From the NCBI RefSeq assembly GCF_016458825.1, contig NZ_CP066744.1, forward strand, positions 2,229,868-2,293,867: a stretch of DNA of 64,000 bases. The letters run 5' to 3'. The stretch's first letter is position 1; every line of letters begins with the position of its first letter. Positions 38,071 through 47,179 of this stretch are shown here, piece after piece. The notes below the pieces were generated by a model. It was given only the letters and a program-made list of their open reading frames with translations. It made no database searches and had not been told where the DNA came from. The translations under genes were made by a program, and so were the position numbers. This stretch comes from Miniphocaeibacter halophilus. Its GTDB lineage: Bacteria > Bacillota > Clostridia > Tissierellales > Peptoniphilaceae.

Positions 38071-38207
38071 TTTAATTATAGCACTATACTGTATCTTCTT
38101 CAAGTCCACTAAATTATACCTGCCTTTTAACTTCTTATATTTATATTTAAATAAAAAATTTCATTAATGTTATAATAAATACGATTAAAAAATTAATGAG
38201 GTGTTAT

Positions 38208-39500
38208 ATGGAAAATATAGAAATTGTAAAAAGACTTATGAACTTTATTGATAATAGTCCATCAGTTTTTCATGTAGTGGATAATTTTGAAAAATCTCTT
38301 ATGGAGAAAGGTTATACAAAACTTTCTAGAAATAAAAAATGGAACTTAAAAAGAAACGGAAAATATTTTGTTTCAAATAATAACAGTGCAATTATAGCTT
38401 TTCAAATGGGAAATAACTTAAAGGACAATTATTTTAGAATAATTGGTTCCCATAGTGATTCACCAACTTTCAGAGTTAAACCTTCTCCTGAAATATTTGA
38501 AAAAAACCATTTTGTAAAACTCAATACAGAAGTTTATGGTGGTCCTATATTAAGCACTTGGTTTGACAGACCCTTATCTTTAGCAGGTAGAGTTGTATTA
38601 AAATCAAAGGATATTTTTAGTCCAACTATAAGAAATATTAATATAGACAAAAATCTTCTTATTATACCAAACCTAGCTATTCACATGAATCGTGAAATAA
38701 ACAACGGTTATAAATATAATAAGCAAAAAGATACTTTACCAATTATTGGATTAATAAACGAAGAACTCGAAAAAGAAAACTACCTTTTAAATATTATTTC
38801 AAAAGAAATAAATGAGGATATAAATAATATATTAGATTTTGATCTTTTCCTATATGATAGACAAAAGGGTGAATTTCTTGGTAATAATAAGGAATTCTTT
38901 ACAATTGGAAAAATCGATAATCTTGGAATGGCCCACGCTAGTATGGAGGCCTTATTAAATTCAGAAGATTCGGAGTTTACAAAACTTGTACTGGTTTCTG
39001 ATAACGAAGAAGTAGGTTCCCAAACAAAACAAGGTGCAGGCTCCCCTTTTTTAAGAGATACTTTAAAAAGAATTATTACTACAAGTGGTGGTAGTTTTGA
39101 AGATTTTGAAATTGCATTAGATAAATCATTTTTAATTTCTGCCGACCAAGCTCACTCAGTACATCCTAATTATATTGAGAAAAACGACCCTACAAATTCA
39201 CCCTTAATTAACAAAGGTCCGGTTATAAAGGTGTCCGCAAGAATGAATTATACTAGTGATGGAGTTTCATCATCAATCTTTTCACAATTATGTAATAGTG
39301 TAAATATTCCAGTTCAATACTTTGTAAACCGTTCAGACATATTAGGTGGCTCAACTATTGGTCCTATTACTACTCAAAATTTAAATATAAATTCAGTAGA
39401 TATCGGAAATCCTATACTTTCAATGCATTCCATAAGGGAATTAGCCGGAGTAAAAGACCAGGAATATATTTACAAGGCATTTTTAGAATTTTTCAAATAA
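38208..39500 (+). CDS. M18 family aminopeptidase
   Basis: 430 residues from ATG at 38208; an ATG four codons upstream lies in the GAGGTG ribosome binding site. Di-zinc aminopeptidase of the aspartyl-aminopeptidase/Ape1 family: IIGSHSDSPTFRVKP (first His ligand), KIDNLGMAHASMEAL (bridging Asp), DNEEVGSQT (catalytic Glu), SADQAHSVHPNY and GGSTIGPI with the last His-equivalent region. Removes N-terminal residues from cytosolic peptides. Monocistronic. Confidence 0.93.
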   Translation: MENIEIVKRLMNFIDNSPSVFHVVDNFEKSLMEKGYTKLSRNKKWNLKRNGKYFVSNNNSAIIAFQMGNNLKDNYFRIIGSHSDSPTFRVKPSPEIFEKNHFVKLNTEVYGGPILSTWFDRPLSLAGRVVLKSKDIFSPTIRNINIDKNLLIIPNLAIHMNREINNGYKYNKQKDTLPIIGLINEELEKENYLLNIISKEINEDINNILDFDLFLYDRQKGEFLGNNKEFFTIGKIDNLGMAHASMEALLNSEDSEFTKLVLVSDNEEVGSQTKQGAGSPFLRDTLKRIITTSGGSFEDFEIALDKSFLISADQAHSVHPNYIEKNDPTNSPLINKGPVIKVSARMNYTSDGVSSSIFSQLCNSVNIPVQYFVNRSDILGGSTIGPITTQNLNINSVDIGNPILSMHSIRELAGVKDQEYIYKAFLEFFK

Positions 39501-39518
39501 GACAGGTTTTCCTGTCTT
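39499..39518. terminator. Bidirectional terminator
   Basis: AAGACAGG-TTTT-CCTGTCTT between convergent stop codons of the aminopeptidase and response regulator genes. Confidence 0.8.
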
Positions 39519-40128
39519 ATTTATTGTTTAAATAGTAAATCGCCAATTGAGTTCTATCTCTTAAGTCAAGTTTTTCTAAGATTGAACTAATATAATTTCT
39601 TATAGTTCCTTCACTTAAATATAATTTATTTGAAATTTCTTTATTGTTTAAACCTTCAGCTACTTCTTTTAAAATAATCAATTCTTTTTCTGTTAATATT
39701 TTTGAAATTTCCTTCTTGTTCACACTTTCATTGTATATTGTATTTAACACATTTGATCCAAAAACCTTTTGACCTGCATTGACAGCCTTTATAGCAGGTA
39801 TAATATTTTCAAAATCATCCTTTAAAATATAACCATAAGCTCCTAATGACAAGGCGTTTTTTATGTATTCATCGTCTAAAAAAGTTGTTAGAAACAATAC
39901 TCTTGTAGCGATATTTTTATTATTTATATATTCTAGAATGTCTATTCCGGTTTTATCCCCCATTCTTATATCCAATAAAGCAATATCTATTATTTCCTTT
40001 TCTAAAAAACTTATAGCATCTTCATATCCATAGCCAATTCCAACTACTTCTATTTCCCTGTCCGATTCAACAATGGTCTTTAATGCATAGGTAATCATCT
40101 TATCATCGTCAATAATTATTATATTCAT
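39517..40128 (-). CDS. NarL/LuxR-type response regulator (module 1)
   Basis: 203 residues. Receiver domain with IIDDDKMI acidic pocket and phospho-acceptor Asp in IALLDIRMGD; C-terminal LuxR-type HTH with LTEKELIILKEVAEG and NKEISNKLYLSEGTIRNYI. Start overlaps the kinase stop by 4 bases (ATGA). It probably controls the ABC-2 exporter at 42.2-45.3 kb, by analogy with similar sets. About 50% similar by eye to the regulator of module 2 at 60 kb. Confidence 0.9.
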   Translation of the reverse strand: MNIIIIDDDKMITYALKTIVESDREIEVVGIGYGYEDAISFLEKEIIDIALLDIRMGDKTGIDILEYINNKNIATRVLFLTTFLDDEYIKNALSLGAYGYILKDDFENIIPAIKAVNAGQKVFGSNVLNTIYNESVNKKEISKILTEKELIILKEVAEGLNNKEISNKLYLSEGTIRNYISSILEKLDLRDRTQLAIYYLNNK

Positions 40129-41186
40129 ATTTCCTCTTTCTCTATATTAATAAAAACTCTAAATCCCTTTTCATTTGAAACTTGTAATTTTCCATTTATT
40201 GCCTCTACCCTAGTTTGAATTGAATTTAAACCAATACCATACTTAATTATTTTCTGATTTGTTCCATTATCCTTTATTAAAATATATATATTATTGGCTG
40301 TTTCCCTTAAATTAATTTCTACCAAAGTTGCATTTGAATGCTTCATAATATTATTTAAACATTCATTTACAATATATATAATTGAATATTTAAAATTTAA
40401 ATCTTTATTTTCGTTAAGATTATAATTAAAGATAATATCAGAAAAAATATAATTTTGAATGATTTTTTCCAACTCATTTTTAAGGTTTATGCTATCCTCT
40501 TGTAAATTATGTAAACTTTTTCTTAACTCTTCCATGGATTCTGTTAAGGAATCCTTTAATAAGTTTAAATTATTTATTCTGCTATTATCTTCTTCTCTTA
40601 CAATTAAGGCACCAACTTGTAAGATAGAACGGGAAATAATATGTCCCACACCATCATGTATATCCCTTGCAATTCTATTTCTCTCTTTGGAAATAGCAAG
40701 GGAAATTCCCTTGTCCTGTTCCTCTATTAATAATTGGTTTTCAGTTTTCAATTTAAAGTTCTTTTCATTTGATTCTATTATGAAATTCCTATATTTATTA
40801 TCTAAATAGGCTATTTTCATATCTTTAAATTTAAATAAAACAGCTATAAATATATTTAAAATAATAAAGAGAGACTGTTCTTTATTAAAAACATTCCAAA
40901 CGACTAAAATTGCAAAAACTAATATAAGAATATTAAATATTCTATCTCTATTTAGTAGGTTATATAACAGTATGGGGACAAAATAAAGAAACTTTATTTC
41001 TATATAAATTAATATAATAAAAATAATCATTGTTAAAAACTTGAATTTTTTATTTTTTAATAAATATGCACAAGTTAATAGGCCTAGGGAAATTAAAGGA
41101 ATAATAGAATTTCCTAAGGGGAAAGTTATAAGGAAGTATATTGTTGTAATACACCAAATAAAAAAACTACTTAAATAATTGTTCAT
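40125..41186 (-). CDS. NarL-type sensor histidine kinase (module 1)
   Basis: 353 residues. About five short hydrophobic helices in residues 5-125 with almost no extracytoplasmic loop, the intramembrane-sensing layout seen in LiaS/DesK-like kinases. A coiled segment follows, then HisKA_3 with phospho-acceptor His in ERNRIARDIHDGVGH, and a HATPase domain (VNECLNNIMKHSNAT, DNGTNQK, GIGLNSIQTRVEAI). Partner of the overlapping regulator. Confidence 0.88.
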   Translation of the reverse strand: MNNYLSSFFIWCITTIYFLITFPLGNSIIPLISLGLLTCAYLLKNKKFKFLTMIIFIILIYIEIKFLYFVPILLYNLLNRDRIFNILILVFAILVVWNVFNKEQSLFIILNIFIAVLFKFKDMKIAYLDNKYRNFIIESNEKNFKLKTENQLLIEEQDKGISLAISKERNRIARDIHDGVGHIISRSILQVGALIVREEDNSRINNLNLLKDSLTESMEELRKSLHNLQEDSINLKNELEKIIQNYIFSDIIFNYNLNENKDLNFKYSIIYIVNECLNNIMKHSNATLVEINLRETANNIYILIKDNGTNQKIIKYGIGLNSIQTRVEAINGKLQVSNEKGFRVFINIEKEEI

Positions 41187-41250
41187 AAAATCCCACCTTG
41201 TTTTAATACTATTAATTATAGAATATATTTAAGGATTTTCATAATAAAAC

Positions 41251-41290
41251 AAAAAAATCCTATACTTATAGTATTCATAAGTATAGGATT
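41251..41290 (-). terminator. Intrinsic terminator of the peroxiredoxin gene
   Basis: Fourteen-base stem AATCCTATACTTAT / ATAAGTATAGGATT followed by seven U on the minus strand. Confidence 0.9.
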
Positions 41291-41295
41291 TAAAT

Positions 41296-41970
41296 TTATT
41301 TATCTTTTCTAAATGTTAAGAACCAAGCAAGACTGTATTCATTGTCAGCTAAATTATCTATTCTCTCTTTAGCTTCTGCTTGTGTTGCTACAGCAGGTAC
41401 TATGGCATCGTCGCCTGGACGCCAGTCAGCTGGTGTTGCTACATTGTCCTTATCGACTTTTTGTAATGCTTGAATAATTCTTTTTATTTCATCGAAATTT
41501 CTTCCAGTTGAAAGTGGATAATAAAGTATAGTTCTAACTATTCCCTTTGGATCTATAACAAATACTGCTCTTACAGCTGAAGTTTTAGATTGATTTGGTT
41601 GAATCATACCGTATTTTTTTGCTACATCCATTGTTATATCATCTATAACCGGAAAATTAACTTTTATATTTTTATAATCCTTCCATTCTAAATCTTCAAT
41701 TGCATTTAACCAAGCAATATGTGATGGTGTAGAGTCAATTGATAGACCTATAAGTTTTGTATTTAGTTCAGCAAATTCTTCTTCCATTGATGCAAAAGTT
41801 ATAAATTCCGTTGTACAAACCGGTGTAAAATCTGCAGGATGGGAAAATAATATAACCCAACTTCCCTCATAGTCCTGTGGGAAATTTATAGTTCCCTGTG
41901 TTGTATTTGCAGTAAATTCCGGTGCCTTGTCGCCTAATAATGGTAATTTGTTGATATTTGTGTCTTCCAT
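41296..41970 (-). CDS. Peroxiredoxin, Prx6 (1-Cys-like) type
   Basis: 224 residues. Thioredoxin-fold N-terminal part with peroxidatic Cys in HPADFTPVCTTEF and the supporting Arg in SAVRAVFVIDP; long C-terminal dimerisation domain with YYPLSTGRN and TPADWRPGDD, typical of the Prx6/AhpC-related archaeal-bacterial group. Reduces H2O2 and alkyl peroxides. No second Cys beyond the active site is present, so reduction needs an external thiol. Lies between a two-component system and its likely exporter. Confidence 0.92.
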   Translation of the reverse strand: MEDTNINKLPLLGDKAPEFTANTTQGTINFPQDYEGSWVILFSHPADFTPVCTTEFITFASMEEEFAELNTKLIGLSIDSTPSHIAWLNAIEDLEWKDYKNIKVNFPVIDDITMDVAKKYGMIQPNQSKTSAVRAVFVIDPKGIVRTILYYPLSTGRNFDEIKRIIQALQKVDKDNVATPADWRPGDDAIVPAVATQAEAKERIDNLADNEYSLAWFLTFRKDK

Positions 41971-42168
41971 AAAACCCTCCTATTTATTTATATTCTTTTC
42001 TATTTATTAATATATTTACATAATCTATATACCCTTATCTTTGTACTTATAACAAATTTGTAAAAATTACTTTAATGACAAATGTCATATAAGTAGTGAT
42101 TTTATTCACTACCATGAAAGAAAAAAATAGCTTAAAGTATAGTTAACAATAAAACTTAGGAGGTTATT

Positions 42169-43104
42169 ATGATAGAAGTTAAGAATTTATTTAAACAATA
42201 TAAAGAAGTACTAGCCCTTAACAACTTTAATTTAAGTGTTGATAATGGTGATATATATGGTTTAGTCGGACCTAATGGTTCAGGAAAAACTACAGCAATT
42301 AACTGTATTCTTTCTCTCTTAAATTATGAAAAAGGTGATATTTTTATTTTTAATGAAAAAATGAATTCATCAAAAAATAATATTAAGGCAAAAATCGGTT
42401 ATATTCCTCAAGATGTTTCTGTAATATATGACTTAAATGTTTATGATAATATAGATTTTTTCTGTGGTCTTTATATTAAAGATAAAAAATTAAGGAAACA
42501 GTATATAGAAGAGGCAATAGATTTTGTAGAATTAAATGATTTTAGAAGGTTTCTACCAAAAAAATTAAGTGGAGGTTTACTAAGAAGACTTAATATTGCC
42601 TGTGGAATAGCTCATAAACCGGAATTAATTATTTTTGATGAACCAACAGTAGCAGTTGACCCTCAATCTAGAAATAAAATCCTCCAAGGTATTAAAGAAT
42701 TGAATTTAAAAGGTGCTACTATTATATACACTTCTCACTATATGGAAGAGGTAGAATATTTGGCAAATAAAATTTCAATAATTGATAAAGGCCATATTTT
42801 AGTTACAGGAACATCAAAAGAACTAAAATCCTTTGTTGGTTTAGGAAATTCCTTGGAAATATCAAATATTAAAATAGATAAAAACTATATGGATGAATTA
42901 AACAACATAAGAGGTGTAAGTAAAATATTAAAAAATAAAAATGATTTAAAAATAATTGTTGAAAATGCTTTGGCTATTAGTAATATAATAAATTATTTAA
43001 ATAAGAACAATATAATATATGATTCCCTTAATATTAAAACTCCAACATTAAATGATGTCTTTTTAGAAATTACAGGAAGGGAGTTAAGAGATAATGGTTA
43101 TTAA
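42169..43104 (+). CDS. ABC-2 exporter ATP-binding protein (module 1)
   Basis: 311 residues: nucleotide-binding domain about 1-220, then a C-terminal DUF4162-like tail. Walker A GPNGSGKTTA, Q-loop GYIPQDVSV, signature LSGGLLRRLN, Walker B LIIFDEPTVAVDP and H-loop TSHYMEE. Closest in style to NatA/drug-export ATPases. AGGAGG precedes the ATG. Its stop overlaps the next gene by 11 bases. Likely expels a hydrophobic or peptide compound in response to the nearby NarL-type system. Confidence 0.92.
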   Translation: MIEVKNLFKQYKEVLALNNFNLSVDNGDIYGLVGPNGSGKTTAINCILSLLNYEKGDIFIFNEKMNSSKNNIKAKIGYIPQDVSVIYDLNVYDNIDFFCGLYIKDKKLRKQYIEEAIDFVELNDFRRFLPKKLSGGLLRRLNIACGIAHKPELIIFDEPTVAVDPQSRNKILQGIKELNLKGATIIYTSHYMEEVEYLANKISIIDKGHILVTGTSKELKSFVGLGNSLEISNIKIDKNYMDELNNIRGVSKILKNKNDLKIIVENALAISNIINYLNKNNIIYDSLNIKTPTLNDVFLEITGRELRDNGY

Positions 43105-44203
43105 CAATTACAAATTAAAACTAAAGGAATTATTTCAAAATAAATCTACCTTATTTTTTAGTCTAACCCTTCCAATTATATTTCTAACCCTTTTTAACTT
43201 AACAATTGCAAATATTGATAATGAGGGCCTTTTTGAAACCATTCCCATTGCAGTTGAAAACACAGCAGTAGCTAAAACTCTGGGAGATATTAAAATATCG
43301 GATAAAGAAAAAGCTTTTAAAATAATTGAAAGTTCTGACTATGAAAAAGATTTAAAGGAAGAAGAAATTACTGCCTACATTAAAGGTTCAGAAAATTTAG
43401 AAGTAGTTGTTAAGGACTATAATCTATCTTCTTCTTTAGTTTATGAAACAGTGAATATGTACAAGCATATTCATAAGATGTACGGAAAAGTGTTAGCCAA
43501 GGACATTAATATTAATCCTGAAGAAATTATGGATACCTATAACAAAGACAATAATATAAAAAACAAATTCGATTCGTCCAGTAAAAACGAATCACTTATA
43601 TATTTCTTTACAATACTTGCTATGGCCTGTCTTTCTGCTTCAAACCAAGGAATTGACATTGGAGAAATTTTAAATCCAAAATCAGAAATGAGATATGTAA
43701 AAAGAATATTGGTTTCCCCTACTAATAAATTCAAATTGATTTTTTCACAATTTTTAGGAGCCCTAACCTTCTCCTTGTTTGTAACATATGTTGCTATAGG
43801 CTATTTATTAATACTAAAAGCTTCTTTAGCAGAGTATTTGCCTAAAATAATTATAACTTCAACCTTAGGAACCATATTGGGATTATTGTTTGGTGTACTT
43901 ATATCCTTACTGCTTAAAACCAAACTTGCCACCAAGTATAATATAAGTGCTATTATTTATGTCTTTAGCTGTTTTTTAGCAGGGATGATGGTTAATACCA
44001 CTCCTTATATAATAGAAGAAAAATTACCTATAATAAAATATATTAATCCGGCAACTGTTATTACTAAGGCCTACAAAAACATTTATTACTTTGAAAATAA
44101 TAGTAGTTATTTATTAAATCTTTTTAATATATTGGCTTTAATTATAATCTTCGTAATATTAATATTATTTACCACTAGGAGAAGAAAAAATGAAAACATT
44201 TAA
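43094..44203 (+). CDS. ABC-2 type permease, subunit 1 (module 1)
   Basis: 369 residues. One helix near 20-40, a large extracytoplasmic loop of about 130 residues, then five helices between about 170 and 365, the ABC-2 topology. The soluble loop holds ITAYIKGSENLEVVV, as in YhaP/YhgE-like exporters. Overlaps both neighbours, implying a tightly coupled three-gene operon. Confidence 0.85.
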   Translation: MVINNYKLKLKELFQNKSTLFFSLTLPIIFLTLFNLTIANIDNEGLFETIPIAVENTAVAKTLGDIKISDKEKAFKIIESSDYEKDLKEEEITAYIKGSENLEVVVKDYNLSSSLVYETVNMYKHIHKMYGKVLAKDININPEEIMDTYNKDNNIKNKFDSSSKNESLIYFFTILAMACLSASNQGIDIGEILNPKSEMRYVKRILVSPTNKFKLIFSQFLGALTFSLFVTYVAIGYLLILKASLAEYLPKIIITSTLGTILGLLFGVLISLLLKTKLATKYNISAIIYVFSCFLAGMMVNTTPYIIEEKLPIIKYINPATVITKAYKNIYYFENNSSYLLNLFNILALIIIFVILILFTTRRRKNENI

Positions 44204-45272
44204 AAACTACTTTAAAATAATTTTCGCAAATAAATGGTCATTAATTTTATATATAGTACTTTTTACCATATTATTAAGTATTAACAATGCTTCAAATGTA
44301 GAAACATTGGACACAAATTATCATATAACAGTAATTGACAAGGCAAATAATAACAAAAGCAAAAATTTAATCGAATTTTTAGAAACAAAATATAGGGTTA
44401 GAAAAGAAAATATTTCTGATGAAAATGCCAAGGATAAATTATTTGGTAATATTACATCCTACGTGCTATTTATTGACAAGGAAAATAACCTATCCTATTT
44501 TGCTAAAGAAGATTCCGTTGCCCCTGTAGCCATAAATTTATCTATAGATGAGTATTTAAATACCAATGCTACTTTAGAAAAATATAATATTGAAAACTCC
44601 AATAAAGAAAGTATAAATATATTATCTGAAAATGCAGACTTTAAAATATTAGATAATACTAGTAGAAATAATACCGAATTTTATTACACCTATTTAGCCT
44701 ATATAATAATACTATTTTCCCTGTCTATAATTTATTTAGGATATAACTCCTTTTTGCGTGATGGTGTAGAGAATAGAGTAAGAGTTTCTAAAACAAAATT
44801 TAATAAGTTCATTATTTCAATATATGCATCGTCCTTAATACTGATGTTAATTATCTGTCTAGGATTTTCTTTACTGGAACTATTTAAAAATAAGACAAGT
44901 TTGGAAAAATATCCCTTATATTTAATTAATTTAATAGCTTTTACAATACCAATGGTTGCCCTTGCATACTTAGTAAGTTCTAAGTCAAAGGACTCTTCTA
45001 GTAATGGCGCCCTTAACAATATTATTTCTTTAAGCCTATGCTTCATTACAGGAATATTTGTTCCACAGGAGCTTTTGCCACAGTATTTACTTAAACTTTC
45101 TTCAATTTTTCCTCCTTACTGGTATTTAGAGGGAATAAAGGCAAGTAATAAAATGGATTTTAGTCTACTAATTAAAGTTATTCTAGTACAAGGAGTTATG
45201 ACTATTGTTCTTGTACTTATAAATGCTATTTTAAATAGGCAGAAAAAGGGAGATTTTTCCTATTCCAGATAA
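44190..45272 (+). CDS. ABC-2 type permease, subunit 2 (module 1)
   Basis: 360 residues with the same topology as the preceding permease: one helix at about 15-32, a 130-residue loop, and five helices from about 165 onward including the FVPQELLPQYLLKLSSIFPPYWYLEG segment that is conserved among ABC-2 permeases. AGGAG precedes the ATG inside the end of the first permease gene. The two likely form a heterodimer. Confidence 0.85.
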   Translation: MKTFKNYFKIIFANKWSLILYIVLFTILLSINNASNVETLDTNYHITVIDKANNNKSKNLIEFLETKYRVRKENISDENAKDKLFGNITSYVLFIDKENNLSYFAKEDSVAPVAINLSIDEYLNTNATLEKYNIENSNKESINILSENADFKILDNTSRNNTEFYYTYLAYIIILFSLSIIYLGYNSFLRDGVENRVRVSKTKFNKFIISIYASSLILMLIICLGFSLLELFKNKTSLEKYPLYLINLIAFTIPMVALAYLVSSKSKDSSSNGALNNIISLSLCFITGIFVPQELLPQYLLKLSSIFPPYWYLEGIKASNKMDFSLLIKVILVQGVMTIVLVLINAILNRQKKGDFSYSR

Positions 45273-45305
45273 ATAATTCCTGTTATAATACAAGTAGGTG
45301 ATAAC

Positions 45306-45782
45306 ATGAAGAAAAAAATCTTAAGTTTAATATTGGTAATTGTATTATTTACTGCTGTTTCATGTACTAAAAATAACTCCAATTTAGAAGAAACTACTGA
45401 AACAAATGTAAATACTACAATGGAAACAAATAATATCAACAAATATGTAGATACAAGTGGAAAACACCCTAAGGCTGAAGATATTGAATTAGTTCTTGCA
45501 AGTGAATTTGAAAATGGACTTGGCAAGGTGGATATAAGCAATAATAGTGACTATAATATTACTAAGCTGGCTATGGATTTAAGTAATAACAAGGGAAGTC
45601 TTATTACAATAAATTGTAATAACTTAGACAAAGGCACCACTTTAAAATCCATAGAAGTAGAAGCCTCTGAAGAAATTGACTTTTCAGAATTTAGACCAAT
45701 CTTTTATGAATTGGAGTTTGAAAACGAAAAAGGTGAAAAAGAAATATCGAAATATGATTATGATTTAAAGGAATACTATTAA
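45306..45782 (+). CDS. Small lipoprotein, unknown function
   Basis: 158 residues. Lipoprotein signal (MKKKILSLILVIVLF) with lipobox FTAVSC, Cys near residue 20, then a Thr/Asn/Glu-rich linker and a beta-rich C-terminal domain of about 110 residues resembling small Ig-like or FxLYD-type domains. Starts 33 bases after the exporter operon on the same strand, so it may be its accessory lipoprotein. No family recognised with certainty. Confidence 0.65.
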   Translation: MKKKILSLILVIVLFTAVSCTKNNSNLEETTETNVNTTMETNNINKYVDTSGKHPKAEDIELVLASEFENGLGKVDISNNSDYNITKLAMDLSNNKGSLITINCNNLDKGTTLKSIEVEASEEIDFSEFRPIFYELEFENEKGEKEISKYDYDLKEYY

Positions 45783-45808
45783 AAGCTAGAGAAAATCTCT
45801 AGCTTTTT
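45782..45808. terminator. Bidirectional terminator
   Basis: AAAGCTAGAGA / TCTCTAGCTTT hairpin between the lipoprotein gene and the convergent racemase gene, followed by U residues on the plus strand. Confidence 0.85.
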
Positions 45809-46500
45809 ACTTTTCCACCTGAATATTCAATTGATTTTTCTACTAAAACTTCCATAGCATCTATATAATAATTTTCTAAGTCAATCGGCAAATCCAAACA
45901 ACTAAGTTCAGTACAGGCCAATATCGATATTACATTTTCTTTAGATAGTTTTCTTAAAAGCTCATTAAATTTTTCAGATTTTAAAATCATTTTTTCCTTA
46001 ACATCGTAAATACTATCTACGGAAATTTTTTCTTCCATTTCATTTAAAGAATAAACCTCTAAACCGTTTAATAAGGCATATTTATCATAAACCCTACACC
46101 CCATTGTACCATAGGTTCCTAAAACAGCTATTTTGTTAAATTTTGTATTGTTTTTAATATATTTAATAGTTTCATCTACCATGTTAATAATATTAATATT
46201 TGTCATTTTTTGTATTTCATCAAAATAAAAATGTGATGTATTACAAGGAATTGCAATATTGTCTACTTTAGCAAATTCCATTAACTTAATATCCTCATCA
46301 ATTTTACTAAGAAATTCTTCCGGTTTGTTATTCTTAATTACCTCAGTTCTGTCAGGTAAAGTAGCATGGTTTGAAACTATTGTATTTATATGGTCTTGAT
46401 CTTTATGAGCTTGAGTTTTTTCAACTATTCTTTTCATAAATAAAGAAGTTGCTAAAGGACCCATGCCTCCTATTATTCCAAGTTTTTTAATATCTTTCAC
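45799..46500 (-). CDS. Aspartate/glutamate racemase family protein
   Basis: 233 residues, GTG start. IGGMGPLATSLFMKRI at the N-terminus, first catalytic Cys in IPCNTSHFYFDE (about 84), and second Cys in LACTELSCLDLP (about 195), with GTYGTM between. These match amino-acid racemases of the Asp/Glu/hydantoin superfamily, closest to YgeA/RacX-type enzymes. Makes D-amino acids for the wall or signalling; the exact substrate is open. Monocistronic. Confidence 0.9.
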   Translation of the reverse strand: MKDIKKLGIIGGMGPLATSLFMKRIVEKTQAHKDQDHINTIVSNHATLPDRTEVIKNNKPEEFLSKIDEDIKLMEFAKVDNIAIPCNTSHFYFDEIQKMTNINIINMVDETIKYIKNNTKFNKIAVLGTYGTMGCRVYDKYALLNGLEVYSLNEMEEKISVDSIYDVKEKMILKSEKFNELLRKLSKENVISILACTELSCLDLPIDLENYYIDAMEVLVEKSIEYSGGKVKS

Positions 46501-46647
46501 CGACTTTCAATTTTCTAAATTATACATTAAAATTATACTTTATATTACCGTTAAAACCAAATTATACAACAGATTTAGATATATTGTAAACTTTATAGGT
46601 ATTTTTTTGTGGTAAAATTATATTGTAATAAAATATTGGAGGTAAAA

Positions 46648-47139
46648 ATGAAGAAAAAATTATTAATATTAGGTTTAATTTTATCACTAAGCTTAACAGC
46701 TTGTAATAATTCTAAAAATTCAACTAATACAACAGAAAATCAGCCTACTGTAAAACAAGAACAGGAAACTGAAGCTAATACAACAGAAACAGAAGCTATT
46801 AAAGAAACAGAAAATAATAGTGATGACGCTACTAAGGAAGAAATCTCAGTTCCTACTAATGTAACTACTAGTATTGAAAATAAAATGAATGAAGAATTTA
46901 AAAATATTGATGTTTATGCAGAAATTAAAGATTTCAATATAGATGTAGAAAATAATTCTATTAAAATAAATGCATTTGTTGAAGACGGTACTAGTGAAGG
47001 AACTGCTGAGGAATTAGCAATAAAAATGGAAGAGAAATTAGATAGCATTATATCTAAAGAAGATGATCTAATTACTAATTACAATATTAATATTGAAATT
47101 AAGGAAGATACAACAAATATTATTCTATTTTCCAAATAA
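46648..47139 (+). CDS. Small lipoprotein, unknown function
   Basis: 163 residues from ATG at 46648, preceded by TTGGAGG; the longer frame upstream lacks a good site. Lipobox LTAC with Cys near residue 19, an Asn/Thr/Glu-rich linker of about 60 residues, then a C-terminal domain of about 80 residues with alternating strands and helices (KIDSIISKEDD-like end). No recognised domain. Own promoter region and terminator. Confidence 0.65.
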   Translation: MKKKLLILGLILSLSLTACNNSKNSTNTTENQPTVKQEQETEANTTETEAIKETENNSDDATKEEISVPTNVTTSIENKMNEEFKNIDVYAEIKDFNIDVENNSIKINAFVEDGTSEGTAEELAIKMEEKLDSIISKEDDLITNYNINIEIKEDTTNIILFSK

Positions 47140-47142
47140 TTA

Positions 47143-47175
47143 AAAAATGAGCCTAGATATACTAGGTTCATTTTT
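47143..47175. terminator. Bidirectional terminator
   Basis: AAATGAGCCTAG / CTAGGTTCATTT hairpin (one G-U pair) with U run on the plus side and A run on the other, between convergent genes. Confidence 0.8.
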
Positions 47176-47179
47176 CCTT

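Noticed and set aside
41251-42168. Link between the peroxiredoxin and the exporter as one regulon
   Set aside because: The peroxiredoxin has its own strong terminator and is transcribed away from the exporter; proximity alone is not evidence.
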